Part shown: piece by piece, positions 5,020-13,356 of the stretch
Position numbering within the stretch: position 1 is the stretch's first letter
How the letters are laid out: every line of letters begins with the position of its first letter
NCBI GenBank assembly: GCA_030550775.1
Contig: JAUQOS010000011.1
Span: 1 to 42,293 of the forward strand
Length of the DNA: 42,293 nucleotides
Direction: 5' to 3'
Source: Armatimonadota bacterium
GTDB taxonomy: Bacteria > Armatimonadota > Fimbriimonadia > Fimbriimonadales > GBS-DC
The notes under the pieces: generated by a model
Seen by the model: only the letters and a program-made list of their open reading frames with translations
Told to the model about the DNA's origin: nothing
Databases searched by the model: none
Translations under genes and position numbers: made by a program

Positions 5020-7964
5020 AGCCTGAAGTGATCCTAACAACCGTTGCTTTTGAGCAGCCCGAGCGCGCGATGCGCTTGTGGCAACGCTGGCGCGGCAGCG
5101 GTCCCCAAGCGGAGCTGTTCGACCAATTTGCCCCCGCGCTGCAGGATGCCCTCCACCACGCCCCCGACCCCGACCGCCTGCTGCTGAACATCGACCGCTG
5201 GCTGGAATCGCTGGGCGCAACGCTAACTTACTATCGCCTCTTTGCGGAAGCGCCCCTCGTGCTCAAACCCGTGTTGACCTTGCTCGCCGCCTCGCAATAC
5301 ATGGCAGATACGCTGCTGCAAAACCCCGAACTGAGCGAGTTGTTGCTGGATGTGCGCTTGCTGAGCCGCCCACGCCCTCGCGCTGAGCTGCGTCGCGACC
5401 TCAACCGTTTGCTCAAACCCTGCACCACCTATTGGATGAAGCTAGACCGCTTGCGGGCGTTCAAACAGCAAGAGTTTGTGCGCATCACTGCACTGGACTT
5501 GCTGGGCAGGGCGTCGCTGCCCGAAGTCACCCGCGCGCTATCCGACCTTGCAGATGTGTGCGTTGGCGCAGCGCTGGAGGTATGCCACCAGGAACTGAGC
5601 GCACAACTCGGAGTCTCGGGCGAACACGGGCTATGCGTGCTGGGCATGGGCAAATGGGGCGGGCGCGAACTCAACTATAGCTCCGACATCGACCCGATTC
5701 TGATTTGCGCTGATAACCCGCCCCTACAAGGGGCACGCCAGCCCATGAACTACTTGACTAAACTCGCTGAGATGCTGGTCAAAGCGCTTTCCGAGCCGAT
5801 GCGGCGTGGGATTGTGTTCCGCGTGGATTTGCGTCTGCGCCCCGAAGGGCGGTTTGGACCCTTAGTGCGCACGCTGAGTGCCGCCCTGCATTACTACGAG
5901 AACTGGGCAGAGCTGTGGGAGCGTCAGGCGATGATCAAAGCGCGTGCGTGCGCTGGCGATGTGCGCGTGGGCGAGGCGTTTTTGGAGCGGATACGCGCGT
6001 GGGTCTACCGCCCCGCCTTTACCGATGCCGATCTAACCCAAATCGCCGACCAACGCGCACGCCTCGAGGCGCAGGCGCAGGCGCGCGGCACGCTGGAAGC
6101 CGATATCAAAAACGGCTGGGGCGGCATTCGCGATCTTGAATTCGCCACACAAGCGTTGCAGCTAATCCACGGGGGCAAACACCCGCGCCTGCGCACCCCC
6201 AACACGCTGGACGCCCTTCAACGGCTCAAAGCCGCGCGCTTGCTAACCCCTGCCGAAGCCGATGCCTTGCGCGACGCCTACTGCTACCTGCGCACCGTTG
6301 AGCACCGCTTGCAAATGCAGTACGGGCACCAAACGCATACCCTACCTACGAACCCCACTGAGCAGACGCGCTTTGCCAAGCTGATGGGCTTTGACACTTG
6401 GCAGGCGTTTGAGCAAACCCTGAACCACCACCGCACCGTTGCCCGTCGCTATCGTGAGCGCGTGTTGCACCCCGATGCCCACACGCGTGCGTCCTTGCCC
6501 ACCTACCCCGTGCCGTTGCTGGGCACGCCTGAGGGCGAATCGGCATGGCTGCCTTTGCTAGCAGAGTTGGGCTTTTCCGAGCCGCGGCGCGCCTATCAAG
6601 TGCTGGTTGCCAACCTTGTCGGCAACGAATATGGCGCGCCTCTACCCGAAGCGCGGCGCGCGTTTGAAGCCGTTCTGTCCGAGCTGCTAACCGCCTGCGC
6701 TCGCACCCCCGACCCCGACCGCGCCCTCATCGGCTTGGAACGACTTGCAGACGCCTACCCCAACCGCGCCTCGTTATTCGCCACCTACGCCCAGTCGCCC
6801 GAAGTGCTGATTCGCTTGGCGGAGCTGGCGCAGTCGCCCGTGCTCTGGAATCGCCTGCTGGCACACTTGGAGCTGTTGGACATGCTCTTCGGCGAGGAGA
6901 TTGTGGCACAAGGGGCGAAATCGCGCCAACAGCACGCTAGTGCCCTCCGTCAACGCTTACAAGGCTGTCGCACGCCCTCCGCGCGTTTGGCGAACCTTGC
7001 TGCGTACGCGCGCCGCGAACTGTTGCGCATCGGTGCACGCGACCTATGGGGCGAAACTACCCTCGAACAGACCGCCGCTGACCTCACGGCGTTAGCCGAA
7101 GTGCTGCTCACCGAACTGTGGCACATCGTTGCCCCCGATGTGCCGATTCTACTGATCGGTTGGGGCAGTTTGGGCGCAGGCGACCTCAGTTACCGCAGCG
7201 ATTGGGATCTCGCCTTCGCCTGTGCCGATACAGCCGACCTGCCGCGTGTGCAATTGCTCGCCCAAGAGTTCCTACAGCACTGCCAGCGGCTTGCCGAGCA
7301 GGGTGCATTCCGCCCAGTAGACACGCAGCTGCGCCCCGAAGGCAAAGCGGGCGCGTTAGTGCGCACCCTCGCAGGCTGGCAGGAATACTTCGCGCACCAC
7401 GCCGAGCCGTGGGAGCGGTTGGCGGCACTTCGTGCCCGCCCGATAAACCACGAATCGCCCCTTGCAGAGCCGTTTCAGCAGCTACTAAACGCCTTTCGGT
7501 ATGGCGCACTGCCCGAACCGAACGCCCTTGAGGCAATGCGCCACCTTATCCGTCGCGCCATCACCGAGCGTGTGCCACCCGCCCAGCAAAACACCCACCT
7601 CAAACTGGGTACGGCGGGGCAAGCCACGATAGATTTCCTCACCCACTGGCTCGTCGTGCAGCATGCCACCCCTGACAATCACCCAGAGTCGCTGCAGACT
7701 CTTGCGCAGCTGGAGTGGCTGCGGCGTCGGGGCGTGCTGGAGCGCGCCGATTTTGACGCACTGCGCGAGGCGTGGTTGTTGCTGTACCAGCTGCGCAACC
7801 GTCTCGCGCTACTATTTGACCCTGCCCCTGAGGTGCTCCCACAAGGCAACGAGGGCGCGGTTATCGCTCGCAGCCTCAACTGGGACACCCCCGATGCCTT
7901 GCATGCACAGTTGACTGAGCATCAGGCAGCAATCCGCGCCGCTGTCCAACGGTATGGGCTTTAG
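5016..7964 (+). CDS. glnE: Bifunctional glutamine synthetase adenylyltransferase/adenylyl-removing enzyme
   Basis: GlnE adds AMP to, and removes it from, a tyrosine of glutamine synthetase, tuning nitrogen assimilation in response to PII. The 982-residue product has two nucleotidyltransferase domains as expected. The N-terminal adenylyl-removing domain has GMGKWGGRELNYSSDID near residue 210 and VDLRLRPEGRFGPLVRT. The C-terminal transferase domain has GWGSLGAGDLSYRSDWD near residue 715 and VDTQLRPEGKAGALVRT. Both keep the paired aspartates. The start is set at GTG 5016, overlapping the upstream TGA, because the reading frame before it lies inside the preceding gene and encodes nothing family-like. 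The central GSLGAGDL differs from the common GG form. No glnA or glnB lies nearby. It is slightly longer than the E. coli protein (946 residues). Confidence 0.95.
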   Translation: MKPEVILTTVAFEQPERAMRLWQRWRGSGPQAELFDQFAPALQDALHHAPDPDRLLLNIDRWLESLGATLTYYRLFAEAPLVLKPVLTLLAASQYMADTLLQNPELSELLLDVRLLSRPRPRAELRRDLNRLLKPCTTYWMKLDRLRAFKQQEFVRITALDLLGRASLPEVTRALSDLADVCVGAALEVCHQELSAQLGVSGEHGLCVLGMGKWGGRELNYSSDIDPILICADNPPLQGARQPMNYLTKLAEMLVKALSEPMRRGIVFRVDLRLRPEGRFGPLVRTLSAALHYYENWAELWERQAMIKARACAGDVRVGEAFLERIRAWVYRPAFTDADLTQIADQRARLEAQAQARGTLEADIKNGWGGIRDLEFATQALQLIHGGKHPRLRTPNTLDALQRLKAARLLTPAEADALRDAYCYLRTVEHRLQMQYGHQTHTLPTNPTEQTRFAKLMGFDTWQAFEQTLNHHRTVARRYRERVLHPDAHTRASLPTYPVPLLGTPEGESAWLPLLAELGFSEPRRAYQVLVANLVGNEYGAPLPEARRAFEAVLSELLTACARTPDPDRALIGLERLADAYPNRASLFATYAQSPEVLIRLAELAQSPVLWNRLLAHLELLDMLFGEEIVAQGAKSRQQHASALRQRLQGCRTPSARLANLAAYARRELLRIGARDLWGETTLEQTAADLTALAEVLLTELWHIVAPDVPILLIGWGSLGAGDLSYRSDWDLAFACADTADLPRVQLLAQEFLQHCQRLAEQGAFRPVDTQLRPEGKAGALVRTLAGWQEYFAHHAEPWERLAALRARPINHESPLAEPFQQLLNAFRYGALPEPNALEAMRHLIRRAITERVPPAQQNTHLKLGTAGQATIDFLTHWLVVQHATPDNHPESLQTLAQLEWLRRRGVLERADFDALREAWLLLYQLRNRLALLFDPAPEVLPQGNEGAVIARSLNWDTPDALHAQLTEHQAAIRAAVQRYGL

Positions 7965-8013
7965 GAGTGAGAGGCTGTTCTGAGCCAAGTGGCTACCTGT
8001 TCGTGTTGAGTAG

Positions 8014-8087
8014 GCGAGATTCCGCGCTACGCTCGGAACGACGGGGTTGTCTTCGCAAAGATTTCTCGCCTGCCGCTCGGAATGACA
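8014..8087. repeat. Two inverted copies of a CATTCCGAGC-type repeat (family R)
   Basis: GCGAGATTCCGCGCTACGCT (from 8014) and TCTCGCCTGCCGCTCGGAAT (from 8064) are related copies of the sequence found at 21641-21710, here read on the opposite strand. They fill the gap between convergent glnE and the BtuF-like gene. Confidence 0.6.
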
Positions 8088-8148
8088 GAACCTTTGCTTG
8101 CAAAAACATCATGCTTGGAGGTGATGAGCTGTCATTCGGCTACGCGCC

Positions 8149-8904
8149 TTAGCTTCCTACCTGCCACTTGCGGATGCACTCGGCAATTTGCTTCAGCCCT
8201 TGCACCGAGCGAGGGGTTTCACGCAGCACCCAGTCGGAGTTGAGTTCGTACACTTGGCGGGTGCGCACAGCGGGGATGCGTTGCCAGCGCGGGTTGTTCA
8301 GAACCGCTTCTGGTTTGGGACCTGCCAGCAGAATGATGTCGGGCGCGCTAGCGAGTGCCACCTCCAAACTTACTGCCTTGAAGCCGCTGACGCTTTGGGC
8401 GAGCGTGTTGCGCCCTCCAGCGAGACGCATGAGTTCGTCAGCGAAGGTGTCGCGCCCCGCTGCCCAGAGCGGCTCCACGCTAATCAAAAACAGCATCGCG
8501 GGCTTTTGGCGTGGGGCGTTGCGTTGCACGCGCGCCACCTCCGCTTGCATCGTGCGGATAACACGTTCCGCAGCGCGCTCGGTGGCGGTGACGCGCCCGA
8601 TTGCACGGATGAAGGCGTAGAGCTTATCAAAGCGGTTCGGGTTCGCGCTGAGCACGCGTAGCCCAAGACGCTTCAGTACGGGTATCACGCGCGTATTGAG
8701 CAGGTCGTGCGCCACTACCAAGTCGGGCTTGAGGGCAACCACGCGCTCGGGGCTGATCTGGTAGTCGCCCACCTTGGGCTTTTGCTTGGCTTCGGGTGGG
8801 TAGTCGCACAGCTCCGTCACGCCCACAATCCGGTCGCCCAACCCTAACGCATAGAGGATTTCCGTAATAGACGGCGCGAGCGACACAATGCGCTGGGCTT
8901 GCAT
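8149..8904 (-). CDS. BtuF-like periplasmic-binding-fold protein, no signal peptide
   Basis: A 251-residue protein of the helical-backbone metal/cobalamin binding family (BtuF/FhuD-like, Peripla_BP_2). It opens directly with RIVSLAPSITEILYALG, the first strand and helix of that fold, continues with VVGVTELCDYPP-like sequence and ends with the second lobe (ELNSDWVLRETPRSVQGL). In the family this is the solute-capturing subunit of a vitamin B12 or siderophore ABC importer. Here no signal peptide or lipobox precedes the fold, and no in-frame upstream start supplies one since the RNase PH stop lies only 9 nt before the ATG. No permease or ATPase gene is adjacent. It may be a cytoplasmic variant or an exported protein lacking a conventional signal. 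Confidence 0.8.
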   Translation of the reverse strand: MQAQRIVSLAPSITEILYALGLGDRIVGVTELCDYPPEAKQKPKVGDYQISPERVVALKPDLVVAHDLLNTRVIPVLKRLGLRVLSANPNRFDKLYAFIRAIGRVTATERAAERVIRTMQAEVARVQRNAPRQKPAMLFLISVEPLWAAGRDTFADELMRLAGGRNTLAQSVSGFKAVSLEVALASAPDIILLAGPKPEAVLNNPRWQRIPAVRTRQVYELNSDWVLRETPRSVQGLKQIAECIRKWQVGS

Positions 8905-8913
8905 GGCTGAGGC

Positions 8914-9645
8914 TTACTTGTTCAGCACTTGCTCCAACGCTTGAGCTTGGAGCTGGAATATTTGCTGGAGTCCGCCGTGTGCGAGATCAATCAGCCGATT
9001 GAGACGATCGCGCGAGAAAGGCGCGCCTTCTGCTGTGCCTTGCACCTCTACAAACCGCCCCCGATCCGTCATCACGATGTTCATATCCACGGAGGCTTGC
9101 ACATCTTCCTCGTAGCATAAGTCTAACAGTTCCTCATTGCGCACCACGCCGACGCTGACGGCTGCCACGCGCTCTTGGAACGGCAGGCGCGTGATGTAGC
9201 CCTGCTCGACCATCCAGCGGCAGGCTTGGGCAAAAGCTACAAAGCCGCCCGTGATGCACGCGGTGCGAGTGCCGCCGTCAGCCTGAATCACATCGCAGTC
9301 GAGTGTAATGGTGCGTTCGCCCAGCAGTGAGAGGTCTACTACGGCGCGAATGGCTCGCCCAATAAGCCGTTGGATTTCCATCGTGCGTCCTGAAGGGATG
9401 CCGCGCGCGATTTCGCGTTGGCTGCGCTGCTTGCCCGCGCGGGGAATCATGCTGTATTCGGCGGTGACCCAACCGCTGCCTGTGCCTTTGAGAAAAGGCG
9501 GCGTTTTGTCTTCCACGGTGGCGGTGATGACCACACGGGTGTTGCCCATCGTGATTAGGCACGAACCTTCCGCGAACGGATGAAAACCTGGTTCAAACAA
9601 GATTGGGCGCAGCTCGTTGGCAGCTCTGCCGTCCACTCGTCGCAT
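8914..9645 (-). CDS. rph: Ribonuclease PH
   Basis: A 243-residue enzyme that trims the 3' ends of tRNA precursors by phosphorolysis. The RNase PH signature regions are all present: RVDGRAANELRP at the N-terminus, FAEGSCLITMGNTRV, the long central segment YSMIPRAGKQRSQREIARG, and CDVIQADGGTRTACITG, whose Asp residues belong to the phosphate/metal site. Length matches the family. A GG-extended -10 box lies 10 nt before the ATG, so the mRNA is probably leaderless. The BtuF-like gene follows 9 nt downstream and is likely co-transcribed. Confidence 0.97.
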   Translation of the reverse strand: MRRVDGRAANELRPILFEPGFHPFAEGSCLITMGNTRVVITATVEDKTPPFLKGTGSGWVTAEYSMIPRAGKQRSQREIARGIPSGRTMEIQRLIGRAIRAVVDLSLLGERTITLDCDVIQADGGTRTACITGGFVAFAQACRWMVEQGYITRLPFQERVAAVSVGVVRNEELLDLCYEEDVQASVDMNIVMTDRGRFVEVQGTAEGAPFSRDRLNRLIDLAHGGLQQIFQLQAQALEQVLNK

Positions 9646-9655
9646 AGCGTGGTAT

Positions 9656-9663
9656 AGGATACC
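9656..9663 (-). promoter_or_regulatory. GG-extended -10 element of rph
   Basis: Read on the minus strand this is GGTATCCT, ending 10 nt before the rph ATG at 9645. The dipeptidase gene ends 43 nt upstream of it, so rph has its own promoter. Confidence 0.5.
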
Positions 9664-9705
9664 TCAGTTGCAGGGGGAAGCGCGCCTGCAGGGCGCACAC
9701 ACGCC

Positions 9706-11073
9706 CTACAGGTTCGCCAATCGCTCTAAGATGCGTGCGTAGCAGCGCACCAACTTTTTGAGGCTTTCTATGCTGATGCGTTCGTCGGCTTTGTGCGCCT
9801 CGCCATCGCCTTCAAAGCCCGCGCCAATAGCCACTAAGTTTGGCATCACGCGGGCATATGTGCCTCCGCCCATCGTGGCGGGCTGGGTTTCGTAGTCGCC
9901 TGTCTCCTCGCGATAGACTTGCAGAATCGCCTGAAGGAAGGGGGTGTCAGGCGGGATGTAGAGCGGTGGCGTGTGGCGCACTTCGGCGAGCCGGAAGCCC
10001 GTCTGCTCCAGCACGGGCTGTAGCCGCTCCTGCAATGCCTCCAGCGACCAAGTGACGGGGTAGCGAACGTTGAACACGCAGCGCACCCGCGCACCGTCGT
10101 AGTCGAAAACGCCCAAGTTGCTGGTGAGTGCGCCGGATGGTTCATCGCTGTGGGCAATCCCAAGGGCAGCGCCGTCTAACGCCTTGCCCCACGCCAACAC
10201 AGTGTGGAGCCACTGCTCGTTGTCGGGCAGGTTCAGCGGCTCAATTGCCTCCAGCAGGCGCACGACGGCATTGACGCCGCTTTCGGGGTGGCTGCCATGG
10301 GCCGATACCCCTTTGGCAACGGCGCGCCAGCCCGCAGGGTCGGCGTGCCATTCCACGCCCTCGACCTGCGTGTGTGGCTGCAGAGGCAAATTCAGCAATG
10401 CTTCGGCGCGATCGGGCACCATGTTGTGGCGTTCGCCCCCACGCGCCCACACCACGCGCACGCCCTCGCCCGTGTTCACCTCCTTCTCCAAGTAAAGGTT
10501 GGCGATACCTTTCTCGCCGTAGATGAAGGGCCAGCCGGCATCGGGGCTAACGCCCCACACAGGTCGCTCTTGCTCGTGCGCTAAGTAATACTGCATACAC
10601 TCCCAGCGGCTCTCCTCGTCGCAGCCGATAATCAGGCGCACACGGCGTTTGAGGGGCACTTCCAGCTCCTTGAGCGCGCGTAGGGCGTAGATACTGGCTA
10701 AGGTTGCGCCCTTGTTGTCGGTGGCGCCCCGCGCGTAGATGTAGCCGTCGTGAATCTCCGCGCCAAACGGCGGGTATGTCCAGTCATTGCCCGCCGGTAC
10801 CACGTCGATGTGGCTGAGTGAAGCGACCATTTCCGCGCCCTCGCCCCAAGTCATATCGCAAGCGTAGCCGTCGAAGTCGCGCGGATTCAGCTCAAATTGC
10901 CTACCAAGTGCCAACACCACATCCAGCGCCTCGCGCACGCCCTTGCCAAAGGGCATTGTGGGGGCGCGCTCCTCATCGTTGCGCACGCTTGGCGCACGCA
11001 ACAGCGACTGGAAATCGCGGATCATCTCGTCAGTGTGGGCATCTATCCACTGGATGAGTTGCTCGCGATTCAT
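9706..11073 (-). CDS. M20 family dipeptidase (PepV-like)
   Basis: A 455-residue cytosolic zinc peptidase predicted to cleave dipeptides or N-acyl amino acids. Family motifs are visible: SLSHIDVVPAGNDW with the first metal-binding His-x-Asp, YARGATDNKGAT with the bridging Asp, and IIGCDEESRWE with the catalytic and metal-binding glutamates. Near the C-terminus TMGGGTYARVMPN matches the conserved GGGTYAR segment of PepV/Sapep-type dipeptidases. The dimerisation lid domain sits between. The ATG at 11073 faces the sugar isomerase gene at 11170, and the 96-bp gap must hold both promoters. I could not identify a convincing -10 box for this gene. Confidence 0.92.
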   Translation of the reverse strand: MNREQLIQWIDAHTDEMIRDFQSLLRAPSVRNDEERAPTMPFGKGVREALDVVLALGRQFELNPRDFDGYACDMTWGEGAEMVASLSHIDVVPAGNDWTYPPFGAEIHDGYIYARGATDNKGATLASIYALRALKELEVPLKRRVRLIIGCDEESRWECMQYYLAHEQERPVWGVSPDAGWPFIYGEKGIANLYLEKEVNTGEGVRVVWARGGERHNMVPDRAEALLNLPLQPHTQVEGVEWHADPAGWRAVAKGVSAHGSHPESGVNAVVRLLEAIEPLNLPDNEQWLHTVLAWGKALDGAALGIAHSDEPSGALTSNLGVFDYDGARVRCVFNVRYPVTWSLEALQERLQPVLEQTGFRLAEVRHTPPLYIPPDTPFLQAILQVYREETGDYETQPATMGGGTYARVMPNLVAIGAGFEGDGEAHKADERISIESLKKLVRCYARILERLANL

Positions 11074-11169
11074 AGTATGCTAAGTTCGCGGGCCCATGCA
11101 AGGTTCCTGTTGAAGCAACGGTTGAGAGTGGCAGGAGTTCTTGCCCCACCGCCGAAATACCAGCGCACT

Positions 11170-12009
11170 ATGCATGTCGGCTTTCTTACGGCGCCGTTTG
11201 CAAACGAACCGCTGGAGCGCGTGTTTGAGTTTGCGCGGAAGCACGGCTTCAAGACGATTGAGCTGGCCGCAGGCTACGGGCACCCACACTTAGACCTAGC
11301 GAACCCCGACCTGAAAGCCCTTCAACGCTTGCTCGAGCAAACAGGCGTGGGCATTTCGGCAATCGCTTTCTACACCAACAATACTCATCCCGACCCTGCC
11401 GAGCGCCAGCGCAACAACGAAGGCGTGCGCAAAGCTATTGACATCGCCCACGCGCTGGGCGTGGAAGTGGTGTGCACCTTAGCAGGGCATCCTATGCCCG
11501 GCAAGAGCAAAATGCAAACCATCGAGGAAGATTGCGCGGCGGTGTTCCACCCACTGTGCGAATATGCAGGCGAAAGAGGCGTCAATATCGCGCTGGAGAA
11601 CTGGTTCGCCACCAATATCCAAGCGTTAGACCACTGGCAACGCCTGTTTGAGGTGGTGCCCCACCCCAACCTCGGGCTGAATTTTGACCCCTCGCACCTG
11701 CTGTGGCAGCAGATCGACTACATCAACGCGGTGTTTCTGTTTGGTTCGCGGATTTTCCACACGCATGCCAAAGATACGGAGGTGATGCGCACGCGCTTGG
11801 AGTTTGTGGGCAATCAAGGCAGCGGCTGGTGGCGTTATGTGATTCCGGGCTTAGGACAGGTGCGCTGGGGCGAGTATATCGGCGCGCTGCGTCGCGTGGG
11901 CTACAACGGCGTGCTGTCGATTGAACACGAGGACGCAGCGTTGGGGCGCGAAGAAGGCTTTCTGATTGGTAAGCGCTATCTGGAGCAGTACATGGCACCG
12001 GAGGTGTAG
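11170..12009 (+). CDS. Sugar phosphate isomerase/epimerase-like TIM-barrel protein
   Basis: A 279-residue protein of the AP endonuclease 2/xylose isomerase-like TIM-barrel family. The start is taken at ATG 11170 (MHVGFLTAPF), where family homology begins; the long frame upstream runs antisense through the dipeptidase gene. Putative metal ligands stand at strand ends: IALENWF (Glu), NFDPSHLLW (Asp, His), FHTHAKD (His, Asp) and LSIEHED (Glu). This arrangement fits a divalent metal enzyme acting on sugars or inositol derivatives. The stop is 2 nt from the start of the LolA-like gene, so the two form an operon. The substrate cannot be deduced from the context. Confidence 0.85.
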   Translation: MHVGFLTAPFANEPLERVFEFARKHGFKTIELAAGYGHPHLDLANPDLKALQRLLEQTGVGISAIAFYTNNTHPDPAERQRNNEGVRKAIDIAHALGVEVVCTLAGHPMPGKSKMQTIEEDCAAVFHPLCEYAGERGVNIALENWFATNIQALDHWQRLFEVVPHPNLGLNFDPSHLLWQQIDYINAVFLFGSRIFHTHAKDTEVMRTRLEFVGNQGSGWWRYVIPGLGQVRWGEYIGALRRVGYNGVLSIEHEDAALGREEGFLIGKRYLEQYMAPEV

Positions 12010-12011
12010 CG

Positions 12012-12596
12012 ATGCCCAGCCTAACCCCACAACAGCTGATGCAACAGTTTGCGCAGAAGGTTGCCCGCACGCGCGCCTACAGCTACACTTGGGAGTTCCA
12101 AGAGCGCGACCCCAAAACAGGCAAACTCGGCGAGAAGCAAATCTACCAGCTGGAGTTTCTCCAGCCTCACTACCGCAAGATGACCATCATTCAGCGTGAT
12201 CTGTTCAGCAACGGCGCGGTGTTGATTTACAACCCCGACATAGACAACAGAGTGCACGCCCGTAAGGGGCTCCTGCGTCGTGTGTACGAACCGAACGACC
12301 CTGAAATCGCCCGCTTTTTCGAGACCGATCTCGCCTCGATTCTAAAGGATTTGGAGCGGCTGTTTCGGGGCGCGAAAGCGGATTCTGTGAAGCGCGAAAA
12401 GCTGGGGCAACGCGAGGGCTACACGCTGCGGTTTGCACCGCCCAAAGATGCGGTGCAGCGGGTTAGCCTCACGCTGGAAGCGCGGGACCTAATGCCCCTG
12501 CGAATTGAGTATGCCGATGCGCAGGGCACGCGCTCGCTGCGCGTGTTCACAGAATACGCCTTTCCGAACCTCAAGCCTGAGGATTTTAAGTTCTAA
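12012..12596 (+). CDS. LolA/DUF1571-like protein without signal peptide
   Basis: A 194-residue protein whose sequence pattern (long beta strands such as SYTWEFQERD, YQLEFLQPHYRKM, EGYTLRFAPP, VSLTLEARDLMPLRIEYAD) is that of the LolA/LolB-like half-barrel fold, which holds lipids or lipoprotein acyl chains in the periplasm. The segment LMPLRIEY with a following strand is typical of outer-membrane lipoprotein-sorting relatives. Unlike those, it begins MPSLTPQQLMQQFAQ with no signal peptide, and the upstream gene ends only 2 nt before, leaving no room for one. It might act in the cytoplasm or be a diverged relative. Fold assignment is by pattern only. Confidence 0.55.
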   Translation: MPSLTPQQLMQQFAQKVARTRAYSYTWEFQERDPKTGKLGEKQIYQLEFLQPHYRKMTIIQRDLFSNGAVLIYNPDIDNRVHARKGLLRRVYEPNDPEIARFFETDLASILKDLERLFRGAKADSVKREKLGQREGYTLRFAPPKDAVQRVSLTLEARDLMPLRIEYADAQGTRSLRVFTEYAFPNLKPEDFKF

Positions 12597-12666
12597 GTGC
12601 ACGGCAAGGCTCGTACGGTGCTTACCACACGGAAGCGCATCGCGCTTCTGCTGGTGCCCCCCAGAA

Positions 12667-12674
12667 GGTAGAAT
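12667..12674 (+). promoter_or_regulatory. GG-extended -10 element upstream of pth
   Basis: GGTAGAAT lies 64 nt before the pth start, so this transcript would carry a leader with the GGAGG ribosome binding site, unlike the leaderless genes. Confidence 0.4.
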
Positions 12675-12738
12675 CTGCGCTTGCGAACAACTGGCGACCG
12701 CTCTGCGCAGGCAGCGAGCGGTTTCTCAGGAGGCAGCC

Positions 12739-13350
12739 GTGTTCACCAAGCGCGCAAGTGTGCATCCAACGCGGTTGATTGTGGGGTTGGGCAACCCCGG
12801 CGCCGAATACGCCCACACGCGCCACAATGTGGGCTTCTGGACCGTGGACCTACTGGCACAGCGACACGGAATTGCACTCAAAACGCGCCGCCACCAGAGC
12901 AAGCTTGGGGTTGGGCTAATCCGCGCGGTGCCCGTCGTGCTGGCAAAGCCTCAAACTTACATGAACCTCAGCGGCGAGGCCGTGCGTGCGCTGCTTCAGG
13001 CGTACGCGCTGCCTCCTGAACGGCTGTTGGTCGTGTTTGACGATATCTGGTTGCCAGTGGGGGCAGTGCGTGTGCGTGCTAAAGGCTCCGCTGGCGGGCA
13101 CAACGGGATGAAATCTATCCTAGCAGCGCTGGGCACAGAGTCGTTTCCGCGTGTGCGCGTTGGCATCGGGCAACCGCCAGAGGGCATCGACTTAGCAGAC
13201 TATGTGCTTTCGCCACCCACCCCTGAGGAGCGCAGACTGTTGGAAGCCGCCATCCAACGCGCTGCTGACGCTTGTGAAGCATGGCTAACAGAACCGATTG
13301 AGCAGGTGATGAATCTGTTCAATCGCGAGGCTCGCCCAGTCGGCGAGTAA
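12739..13350 (+). CDS. pth: Peptidyl-tRNA hydrolase
   Basis: Pth releases tRNA from peptidyl-tRNAs that drop off the ribosome. The 203-residue sequence has the family blocks LIVGLGNPGAEYAHTRHNVGF (with the catalytic His in RHNVGF), PQTYMNLSGEAV (with the substrate-binding Asn), VFDDIWLPVG (with the Asp that polarises the His) and GSAGGHNGMKSI. The start is GTG 12739, preceded by an AGGAGG sequence 5 nt upstream; the longer frame runs back into the preceding gene without homology. It converges on the Rpn-family pseudogene with only 6 nt between them. Confidence 0.96.
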   Translation: MFTKRASVHPTRLIVGLGNPGAEYAHTRHNVGFWTVDLLAQRHGIALKTRRHQSKLGVGLIRAVPVVLAKPQTYMNLSGEAVRALLQAYALPPERLLVVFDDIWLPVGAVRVRAKGSAGGHNGMKSILAALGTESFPRVRVGIGQPPEGIDLADYVLSPPTPEERRLLEAAIQRAADACEAWLTEPIEQVMNLFNREARPVGE

Positions 13351-13356
13351 CGCTCC

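Noticed and set aside
7967-8152. 61-codon frame after glnE
   Set aside because: It consists of family R repeat sequence read through and has no ribosome binding site.
8905-8913. Cobalamin riboswitch before the BtuF-like gene
   Set aside because: Only 9 nt separate it from the rph stop, so there is no leader to hold one.
10897-11169. Upstream extension of the sugar isomerase-like gene
   Set aside because: This part is antisense to the dipeptidase gene; family homology begins at MHVGFLTAPF (11170).
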